Of a stretch of 15,301 nt of DNA, positions 6,290 through 12,440 are shown in pieces. Every line of letters begins with the position of its first letter. Within the stretch, counting starts at the first letter, position 1. The stretch comes from a bacterium (GTDB lineage Bacteria > Bdellovibrionota_C > UBA2361 > SZUA-149), in the NCBI GenBank assembly GCA_003230795.1, contig QIGM01000172.1, positions 1 to 15,301 of the forward strand, given 5' to 3'. Below the pieces are notes generated by a model. It was not told the DNA's origin, searched no databases, and saw only the letters and a list, made by a program, of their open reading frames with translations. The translations under genes and the position numbers were made by a program.

Positions 6290-6982
6290 ATGACGAAAGA
6301 TAAACCCAAAGGCCCTCCTGGAAATCTTCAAGCGGGAAATCTTCAAGCGGGAAATCTTCAAGCGGTCGACCCTTTGGGCGATATTCGAAACTACGCAATT
6401 GAGCTCTGGAATGATGCTGGCTCGCCAGAGGAAAAAACCTGGGAGGATTTTTGGCACATCGCCGAAGAAACGGTTTTGGGGAAAGGACGAGACCAAGCCG
6501 CCAGCAAGACTACAAAGAAAAATCAGGAGCAGCCGCAGCGACGCATCCCCGACGCGCTCCAAGAACTACTGGAGTCAACTAAGGAGCCCCTTGTAAGAGT
6601 GCTAGTGAGTTCCTTAAAACGAACCCTCAGCGATCATGAATGTCTTTGCCTCGATCATATTCTTTCTAATCACTGCATTGTTCTTGAAGACTCAACGCAA
6701 ATCGAAATTGCTGAACTCTCAGAGCGTTCAAACCTGCTCGCACTTCTCGCAGGTGAGTACGACTCTTCTTTTATAGAACAAGCGAACAGCGACAATATTC
6801 TTGCGATACCGGACGAAGCGAAATCTAAGTATTGGCTGGATCGCTTAGAAGAAGTTACCCGCAAAGATGAGCCGCTACACTTCCATGATCGAAATACAAT
6901 TCAGAGATTGCTGGATGAAATTGCGAGCAACGATTCGGTAAAAACATTACGCTTCATCGAAAGGCGGGCTGTGCTTGACTAA
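6290..6982 (+). CDS. DUF2934-like protein with GNLQA repeats, function unknown
   Basis: The 230-residue soluble protein has a Pro/Gly-rich start, then three identical GNLQA units (11-25), then a segment at about 31-64 (DIRNYAIELWNDAGSP...WEDFWHIAEE). That segment resembles the short DUF2934 motif, whose members show AxxLWxxxGxPxxxxxxxWxxAE. The rest, after a charged linker (about 66-85), is predicted helical and acidic, with no catalytic motif that I recognise. It contains LKRTLSDHECLCLDHILSNHCIVLED near residues 104-129. DUF2934 has no established function. The ATG at 6290 has GGAG ten bases upstream and a good promoter. It looks monocistronic. The repeats suggest recent expansion of this N-terminus. 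Confidence 0.7.
   Translation: MTKDKPKGPPGNLQAGNLQAGNLQAVDPLGDIRNYAIELWNDAGSPEEKTWEDFWHIAEETVLGKGRDQAASKTTKKNQEQPQRRIPDALQELLESTKEPLVRVLVSSLKRTLSDHECLCLDHILSNHCIVLEDSTQIEIAELSERSNLLALLAGEYDSSFIEQANSDNILAIPDEAKSKYWLDRLEEVTRKDEPLHFHDRNTIQRLLDEIASNDSVKTLRFIERRAVLD
6320..6364 (+). repeat. Three exact 15-bp tandem repeats in coding sequence
   Basis: GGAAATCTTCAAGCG occurs three times without mismatch at 6320-6334, 6335-6349 and 6350-6364. Each copy encodes GNLQA in frame. The absence of any silent difference implies recent slippage-type expansion. Confidence 0.95.
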
Positions 6983-7061
6983 GCCGGCTGCCGTCTTATA
7001 CGGTGCTTGCACTTCGAAGATAGTCGCTTCGCATCACTAAGCCTCAGGCGTTTGCTCTACC

Positions 7062-7663
7062 ATGACCCCAAAAGAAAAGATTGAGCTGCTTGCGATTTTC
7101 GGAGAGCTCTACAAGAATCCGAAAAGCGACCTCCGCTTCAAGAATCCATGCTATCGGCACAATCAACTGACAAAAAGGTAAATGAAGTCACGCCCGAGCT
7201 ATACCGTCGCTTCCCACATTTTCGAGATCTTCAACATGCGAAAGTGAAAGAGATCGAATCACTAATCCGCGAAGTGAACTATCACAAGACTAAGGCTAAG
7301 CACCTCATCGCTACCTCGGTAAGAGTCTGTGATGTCTATTCAGGAAAAGTCCCAAGGACCCACGAGGACCTTACTTCCTTGCCGGGTGTTGGAAACAAGA
7401 CGGCAAATGTTGTCCTTTCCGAACTAAAAATTACACCCGCCTTCCCAGTCGATACCCACGTCTACCGCGTCTCACGCCGTTTAGGCTTGGCGTCTGCAAA
7501 CACTCGAGACAAAGTCGAGCTTGAACTCCGAGAAGAATTCGAACCTCAAATATGGAGAAACCTACATCATTGGCTGATTTTTCATGGTCGCCGAGTATGC
7601 AAGGCTCAACGTCCGCTCTGTTCTGAGTGCGACCTCCGTAAAATCTGTCCCTCCGCAGAGTAG
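7062..7663 (+). pseudogene. nth: Endonuclease III with internal out-of-frame deletion
   Basis: The 3' part (ATG at 7148 onward, 171 residues) is a clear Nth DNA glycosylase/AP lyase. It has the helix-hairpin-helix LPGVGNKTANVVL (78-90) with catalytic K84, VDTHVYRV with catalytic D102, and the [4Fe-4S] pattern C151-X6-C158-X2-C161-X5-C167. The normal N-terminus is present upstream in another frame from the ATG at 7062: MTPKEKIELLAIFGELYKN and on to DLRFKNP. In intact Nth the segment NP-FELLIAV-(L/M)LSAQ is continuous; here seven residues are missing and the frame shifts at 7146-7148, consistent with loss of about 22 bases. The ATG at 7148 has no ribosome binding site and would lack the first helix. 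Base-excision repair by this copy is probably lost, unless the gap is a sequence error. Confidence 0.75.
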
Positions 7664-7846
7664 CCGAAGTAGCAAAAGCCTCGTGCCTTGCGATATAAAA
7701 ACATTAGTGCAATCAGCCTCTTACCACACACATTCGAGAAAAATCGCTAGATTAAGGCGGAAGTGAAGCAAATCCCTCTATTTTACTGATATGAATATGT
7801 AGGAAACGTATTACCGGGCAAGAAATGCTCGATTTGGAGGAATGTC
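7664..7846. other. Intergenic region, nothing recognised except the next RBS
   Basis: A fairly A+T-rich stretch with several TATA-like strings (for example near 7693-7697 and 7789-7799) but no -35/-10 pair that I can defend. The last bases hold GGAGG (7836-7840), the ribosome binding site of the following gene. Confidence 0.4.
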
Positions 7847-8200
7847 ATGCCTCTCGATGTAACTGTCACAGATACTTCTCAGCCCGTCCGTAAAGTGGAG
7901 GCACCTGCGCTGCGCTCGGAATCTAGCGTCGTTCGCCAAGTGGAATCGCTTGATGTCGACAATCAGGAATTCAGGGAAACGCAAGTTATCGAGATAGCGG
8001 AGCGCTCTCAACGTGAAGAAGACATAGCCCTCGCACTTAGAACAGCATTCGAAGACGATCGCCTTGAGGCCGAAACACGGCTCGCTTTAACGGTAGAACG
8101 CATAGAGCTCGAGCAAACACCTCAAGCTTCAAGTGACCTTCTTCAAGAGTCAACGCGCGTTGTCGTCTTTGGCAGTCTCTCGATAGACGTCCAAGCCTAA
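7847..8200 (+). CDS. Small acidic protein of unknown function
   Basis: No family is recognised for this 117-residue protein. It has no signal peptide and no membrane segment. Residues about 36-95 are rich in Glu, Arg, Leu and Ala with heptad-like spacing (for example FRETQVIEIAERSQREEDIA and DDRLEAETRLALTVERIELE), suggesting a helix or coiled coil. The start MPLDVTVTD and the C-terminus VVVFGSLSIDVQA are beta-prone. The start is strongly supported by GGAGG six bases upstream of the ATG, so it is likely translated well. It is convergent with sufD, with only nine bases between the stop codons; an exact 12-bp palindrome AGAAGGCCTTCT (8200-8211) covers the junction. Confidence 0.65.
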   Translation: MPLDVTVTDTSQPVRKVEAPALRSESSVVRQVESLDVDNQEFRETQVIEIAERSQREEDIALALRTAFEDDRLEAETRLALTVERIELEQTPQASSDLLQESTRVVVFGSLSIDVQA

Positions 8201-8209
8201 GAAGGCCTT

Positions 8210-9553
8210 CTACTGGTGCGCCTTTTCCAGCTTCTCTAGCAGACGCTCCATAATGAAATCTCTTAAAGAATCCGGCTTAACCTGACTCGTGATATCTCCT
8301 GCGAACGCCTGGACGAGAATTTCCAACGCTTTGTTCTTCTTGATTCCACGAGAACGCAGATAGAACAGCGCATCTTCATCAAGCTGACCAATCGTTGCAC
8401 CATGACTGCATTTAACATCATCGGCCCAGATCTTTAGCTGCGGCTTGGTATCAATCGATGCTTCATCAGAGAGCAATAGATTCTGATTGGACTGGAAGGC
8501 GTTTGTCTTTTGGGCATCTTCTCGAACAATAATAGTTCCGCTAAACACACCTCGCGACTTGTGCGCGTAAATACCCTTGTACCACTCGTGGCTTTCGCAG
8601 TGTGGCTTCGCATGGTCGATCACAGTGGTGTTATCGACGTGCTGGTCGTCAATAAGAACGCTTAGTCCGTTCATTGTGGAGTGAATCCCCTCTCCATTGA
8701 GCGTCGGATTCACTTCGTTTCGCACAAGTTTTCCACCGAAGGAAAACGAGTGAGTGGCAAATGTACTGCTTCTCTCCTGAACAATATCGACAGAGGAGAC
8801 ATGAAAAGCCTCTGCTCCTTCGAACTGTAGTCGGTAGTGCTCTAGATTCGCATTCTCCGCGACTTCAACTTCTGTCACAGCCGTGGTGAAGTAGGCCTTC
8901 GAAGAAAGACCGATATATGACTCAACGACGGTCGCCTGAGAACCTTCTTCTGCGATAATCAACACACGAGGATGAAGCGCTTGTGGCACTTCCGTTTCAC
9001 TCGCTACAAAAATCAGATGGATGCTCGTATCAAGCTGAACGTTCTTTGGAAGGTAGATTACTACGCCGTCGTCCAAGAAGGCGGTGTTCAGAGCCGCAAA
9101 TGACTGCTCTTTTGAATCCGCAATACTTCCAATAGTCGACTTAATTTTCTCTTCGAGTTGCTTATCGCTCAAACCACCGTCAAGAACAGCGCGTAAAGAG
9201 AACACACCGGCAGGCGCCTGCACGGCAGAAATATCTGAGAACTCCTCAGACCATTGCCCATCAACGATCACCGCAGTGGCCGCATCCGGCATTGCGGCCT
9301 TAAAGGCCTCAATATCAGAAAGCGCTATAGAACCCTGAGACTCAGGAATGCGGAAGTCAGAGGAAGCAATCTTTGAAACATTGGTATACTTCCAGTTCTC
9401 TTGTTTCGTAGAGGGAAAGCCAAGCTCCTGAAAACGCTTGAAAGCGTTTTCTCTCATCGTGCCAATGCCATTGCTTTGCGCAGGAAGAGAAGACGATACC
9501 CGCTCAAAATTGTCCTGCACCCACTGCCCTTTTATAGATTGGCCTTTCTGCAT
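8210..9553 (-). CDS. sufD: SufD, Fe-S cluster assembly scaffold subunit
   Basis: The 447-residue protein has the SufB/SufD right-handed beta-helix core and the N-terminal SufD signature with QENWKYTNV (51-59). In E. coli, SufD forms the SufBC2D complex that assembles [4Fe-4S] clusters and is needed for iron acquisition. The C-terminal region contains PHCESHEWYKGIYAHKSRG (317-335) and KCSHGATIGQLDEDALFYLRSRGI-type sequence, where H384 corresponds to the E. coli H360 placed at the SufB-SufD interface. Length is close to the usual 420-450. The ATG at 9553 has a weak AGG nearby and GGAG further upstream. It is the last gene of the sufB-sufC-sufD unit, 51 bases after sufC. Confidence 0.96.
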   Translation of the reverse strand: MQKGQSIKGQWVQDNFERVSSSLPAQSNGIGTMRENAFKRFQELGFPSTKQENWKYTNVSKIASSDFRIPESQGSIALSDIEAFKAAMPDAATAVIVDGQWSEEFSDISAVQAPAGVFSLRAVLDGGLSDKQLEEKIKSTIGSIADSKEQSFAALNTAFLDDGVVIYLPKNVQLDTSIHLIFVASETEVPQALHPRVLIIAEEGSQATVVESYIGLSSKAYFTTAVTEVEVAENANLEHYRLQFEGAEAFHVSSVDIVQERSSTFATHSFSFGGKLVRNEVNPTLNGEGIHSTMNGLSVLIDDQHVDNTTVIDHAKPHCESHEWYKGIYAHKSRGVFSGTIIVREDAQKTNAFQSNQNLLLSDEASIDTKPQLKIWADDVKCSHGATIGQLDEDALFYLRSRGIKKNKALEILVQAFAGDITSQVKPDSLRDFIMERLLEKLEKAHQ

Positions 9554-9604
9554 AGCCTAAGTCTAGCTCCAAATAAGTCTAAAAGTTTCTTCGAGTTCTT
9601 TGCT

Positions 9605-10378
9605 CTAAGCATTCGCGGCAGGTTTATCGGTAATCCAAGAATAGCCTTTCGCATCAAGCTCCAGCGCTAGTTCTTTCGTTCCCGAACGTACGATCTTGCC
9701 ATCAACCAAGACGTGCACATAGTCGGGCACGATATAGTCGAGGAGTCGTTGGTAGTGAGTAATCACTAGAACCGCACGGTCTTTGCTTCGAAGCTTATTC
9801 ACGCCATTTGAAACGACCTGAAGCGCGTCGATATCAAGACCAGAATCTGTCTCGTCAAGAATAGCCAACTTCGGCTCAAGTACTGCCATCTGCAAAATTT
9901 CGTTACGCTTCTTTTCTCCACCCGAAAAGCCTTCGTTAACTGAACGCATTAAAAGCTTTGGATCGAGCTGAAGAAGATCCGCCTTCTCTTTGATAAGCTT
10001 AGAGAAGTCTCTGACCTCCATTGGGTCAAGACCCTTGTGCTTTCGCACTGAATTGAGAGCGGTACGTAGAAAGTAAGTTCCGTTTACTCCGGGAAGTTCT
10101 ACGGGGTACTGAAACGCAAGGAAAACTCCTTCGCAGGCACGCTCATCAGGCGCCATCTCAAGAAGGTCTTGACCGTTATACGTCACCTCACCTTCAGTTA
10201 CCTCGTAACCGTCACGTCCTCCGAGAATGTAGGAAAGCGTGCTCTTACCTGAGCCATTAGGCCCCATAATGGCATGCACTTCACCGGCATTCATTGAAAG
10301 ATCTAATCCGCGAAGAATCTCTGTATCCTCTTCGCCTTCGATTCTCGCGTGGAGATTTTTAATTGTAAGCAAACTCAT
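9605..10378 (-). CDS. sufC: SufC, ABC-type ATPase of the Fe-S assembly complex
   Basis: This 257-residue ATPase has all ABC motifs: Walker A GPNGSGKST (39-47), the Q-loop in FQYPVELPG, the signature SGGEKKR (152-158), Walker B LAILDETDSGLD and the switch histidine in ITHYQRL (H208). The FSGGEKKRNEILQ and DETDSGLDID forms are typical of SufC rather than of transporter ATPases. It binds SufB and SufD and drives the conformational change needed for cluster assembly. I chose the ATG at 10378 because AGGAAGG lies just upstream, giving the usual MSLLTIKNL start. A TTG 18 bases earlier would add six residues without an RBS. It lies 74 bases after sufB and 51 before sufD. Confidence 0.97.
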   Translation of the reverse strand: MSLLTIKNLHARIEGEEDTEILRGLDLSMNAGEVHAIMGPNGSGKSTLSYILGGRDGYEVTEGEVTYNGQDLLEMAPDERACEGVFLAFQYPVELPGVNGTYFLRTALNSVRKHKGLDPMEVRDFSKLIKEKADLLQLDPKLLMRSVNEGFSGGEKKRNEILQMAVLEPKLAILDETDSGLDIDALQVVSNGVNKLRSKDRAVLVITHYQRLLDYIVPDYVHVLVDGKIVRSGTKELALELDAKGYSWITDKPAANA

Positions 10379-10452
10379 TACCTTCCTAGACTCCAAATAT
10401 GTTCAACTGCCCAAAAATGTTCCCAAGTATATTCAACGACACCGAGCTAAAC

Positions 10453-11898
10453 TTAACCAACACTTCCTTCCAAACTGACCGCGAGTAACTGTCTCGCTTC
10501 TATGGCAAATTCCATCGGCAGTTCCTTAAACACTTCCTTGCAAAAGCCGTGGACAATCATCCCAATCGCATCCTCAGTCGAGATCCCTCGCTGATTGCAA
10601 TAGAAAATTTGGTCTTCACCAATCTTAGAGGTCGTCGCCTCGTGCTCAACCTTAGCGGTTGGGTTCTTCACCTCAATATAAGGAAAGGTGTGAGCTCCGC
10701 ATCTATCGCCCATTAACATTGAGTCACATTGAGAAAAATTTCTCGCGCCATCGGCATTCTTCATTATCTTTACTAGACCACGATAGGAGTTCTGGCCGTT
10801 GCCGGCAGAGATTCCCTTCGAGATAATAGTGCTCTTGGTGTTTTTCCCGATGTGGATCATCTTCGTTCCGGTGTCCGCCTGCTGCTTTCTGGCGGTGAGC
10901 GCTACCGAATAGAATTCGCCTACTGAGTTATCACCCTTAAGAATACAACTTGGATATTTCCAAGTTATCGCGGAACCGGTCTCTACCTGGGTCCAAGAAA
11001 TCTTAGAGTTCGCGCCTTCGCATATTCCTCGCTTAGTGACGAAATTGTAAATGCCGCCTTTGCCGTTCTCATCTCCGGGATACCAATTCTGAATCGTCGA
11101 GTATTTGATCTTAGCATCTTTAAGCGCAACCAGCTCGACCACCGCAGCATGGAGTTGATTCTCATCTCGCATTGGCGCTGTGCAACCTTCGAGATAACTA
11201 ACGGAGCTACCTTCCTCTGCGATAATTAACGTTCTTTCAAACTGTCCAGTATTCGCCGCGTTGATTCGGAAGTAGGTTGAGAGTTCGAGAGGACACTTCA
11301 CACCCTTTGGAATGTAGACAAAGGAACCGTCGGTAAAGACTGCAGAGTTTAGCGTTGCGTAATAGTTGTCCGTATAAGGAACCACTGTTCCAAGATACTT
11401 CTTAATCAGTTCTGGATGTTCTCGAACCGCTTCTGAAAACGGACAGAAAATTACTCCGTACTTCTCAAGTTCCTCTTTGTATGTGGTGATCACCGACACA
11501 CTGTCGAACACGGCGTCGACCGCAACACCGGCCAATCGCTTTTGCTCTTCTAGGGGAATCCCCAGCTTTTCGTAGGTAGAAAGGATTTCTGGATCAACCT
11601 CATCGAGGCTCGCAAGCTCAGGATTTTTCTTAGGAGCCGAGTAGTAGCTAATATCTTGGAAATTAATTGGCGGGTAATCAACGAAAGCCCAGTTAGGGGC
11701 CTTCATCTTCAGCCATTTTCGATAGGCCTTCAGACGCCACTCGAGCATAAACTCAGGCTCTTGCTTCTTTTCAGAAATGAGCCGAATGACATCCTCGTTT
11801 AAGCCGGGAGGTAAGGTTTCAGATTCAACATCGGTGACGAAGCCCCAACGGTATTCTTTCTCAGCAAATTTCTCGAGTGTCTCAAGTTCGGTACTCAC
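10453..11898 (-). CDS. sufB: SufB, Fe-S cluster assembly scaffold subunit
   Basis: The 481-residue protein matches SufB along its whole length. Landmarks are [10 protein letters not shown] (16-25), [36 protein letters not shown] (170-188), SYLEGCTAP, and the C-terminal [11 protein letters not shown] (387-397). C391 corresponds to E. coli C405, the residue proposed to accept sulfur for the nascent cluster, and E420 lies in [18 protein letters not shown]. It forms the scaffold with SufC and SufD. The start is GTG at 11898, preceded by AGGTGAG with a suitable spacer. It is the first gene of the operon, behind a strong promoter with an IscR-like operator. No cysteine desulfurase or SufE/SufA gene follows within the window, so sulfur donation must be encoded elsewhere. 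Confidence 0.97.
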   Translation of the reverse strand: MSTELETLEKFAEKEYRWGFVTDVESETLPPGLNEDVIRLISEKKQEPEFMLEWRLKAYRKWLKMKAPNWAFVDYPPINFQDISYYSAPKKNPELASLDEVDPEILSTYEKLGIPLEEQKRLAGVAVDAVFDSVSVITTYKEELEKYGVIFCPFSEAVREHPELIKKYLGTVVPYTDNYYATLNSAVFTDGSFVYIPKGVKCPLELSTYFRINAANTGQFERTLIIAEEGSSVSYLEGCTAPMRDENQLHAAVVELVALKDAKIKYSTIQNWYPGDENGKGGIYNFVTKRGICEGANSKISWTQVETGSAITWKYPSCILKGDNSVGEFYSVALTARKQQADTGTKMIHIGKNTKSTIISKGISAGNGQNSYRGLVKIMKNADGARNFSQCDSMLMGDRCGAHTFPYIEVKNPTAKVEHEATTSKIGEDQIFYCNQRGISTEDAIGMIVHGFCKEVFKELPMEFAIEARQLLAVSLEGSVG

Positions 11899-11982
11899 TA
11901 AATCTCACCTGCCTTACAAGTTGTCGAGACTGAACTTCGACAATAAATATAATAATTTCAAATGCTTAGCCGCAGATCGCCG

Positions 11983-12011
11983 CTATACTTGAATAGGTTA
12001 TTAAAGTATAG
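11983..12011. promoter_or_regulatory. IscR-like (Rrf2-type) operator overlapping the suf -10 element
   Basis: A 29-bp inverted repeat has exact 8-bp arms, CTATACTT (11983-11990) and AAGTATAG (12004-12011). A further four pairs (AATA with TATT) match inside, so 12 of 14 positions are symmetric. The inner 25 bp (11985-12009) agree at 20 positions with the E. coli IscR type-1 consensus (ATASYYGACT...AGTCRRSTAT), including all outer ATA/TAT bases. It covers the -10 element of the suf promoter, so a repressor role sensing Fe-S status is inferred. Confidence 0.65.
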
Positions 12012-12027
12012 CTCGACTTACTGTCAA
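11999..12027 (-). promoter_or_regulatory. Promoter of sufBCD
   Basis: On the minus strand a perfect TTGACA (12022-12027) is followed after 16-17 bp by TTTAAT or TTAATA (11999-12005). The predicted start lies near 11993, giving a leader of about 95 bases before the GTG of sufB. Confidence 0.65.
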
Positions 12028-12102
12028 TAGAAAGTAAGGCTAGGCCTATCAAACCGCCTAAGCAGCCCCAATACTAGCCGATTTCCCGGGATCGCCCATT
12101 TC

Positions 12103-12132
12103 TTGACAACGATATAGATTGAAATCTATTCT
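12103..12132 (+). promoter_or_regulatory. Promoter candidate upstream of the dehydratase
   Basis: A perfect TTGACA (12103-12108) is followed after 18 bp by TATTCT (12127-12132). The spacer and part of the -10 are covered by the inverted repeat at 12114-12129. Transcription would give a leader of about 300 bases before the dehydratase ATG. Confidence 0.5.
12114..12129. promoter_or_regulatory. Perfect 16-bp inverted repeat, operator candidate
   Basis: ATAGATT and AATCTAT are exact complements around a two-base centre (GA). Its place between -35 and -10 is the classic position of a repressor site. The cognate regulator is not in the window and the motif does not match a family that I can name. 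Confidence 0.5.
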
Positions 12133-12220
12133 CCTCCGCTAGCTTGGGTCTGCTCGGAGGACGAAAAGGCTTTTCCTTCTATTTCGCGCGGCTATTATGC
12201 ACTGCGACGCTGGGAAAAGC
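12132..12220 (+). ncRNA. Possible structured leader RNA (two stems)
   Basis: TCCTCCG (12132-12138) pairs exactly with CGGAGGA (12155-12161). GCTTTTCC (12169-12176) pairs exactly with GGAAAAGC (12213-12220) across a 36-base loop region. Both lie directly after the promoter candidate. No known riboswitch, 6S, SRP or RNase P signature was recognised, so this is either untranslated leader structure or a small RNA. Confidence 0.25.
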
Positions 12221-12440
12221 GAGTGGTGAAGATCTCTTGAGCGCAGGCAGCCAGTGTTGTCCTCAATTCCTTAACGCCCTCGGGTGTTTAGAGAGTCGGT
12301 CGCACGAGAAACCCAAATGACGAACGACGCTGTGACGGCGGCTAAATTATCTAATAATCACAAGACGCTATTATCTATCCTCCGAAGAATGGCTTGGAGA
12401 TTAGCTAGAGCGAACAGTAGCGACGTAGGACGGAGAGAGA

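Larger units (their letters stand above)
11899..12440. other. Divergent regulatory region between sufB and the dehydratase
   Basis: These 542 bases hold no supportable gene. The left part carries the minus-strand suf promoter with its overlapping inverted repeat (11983-12027) and a leader of about 95 bases for sufB. The right part carries a plus-strand promoter candidate (12103-12132), a perfect inverted repeat inside it and two predicted stems (12132-12161 and 12169-12220). The remaining 200 bases before the dehydratase start show no recognisable leader peptide rich in branched-chain codons. Confidence 0.6.

Noticed and set aside
6320..6364. Short direct repeats as a CRISPR array
   Set aside because: The units are contiguous 15-mers without spacers and keep the coding frame; they are a coding tandem repeat.
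12191..12230. Leader peptide for attenuation (ATG at 12197, ten codons)
   Set aside because: MHCDAGKSEW lacks a run of regulatory amino acid codons and has no convincing RBS or following terminator.
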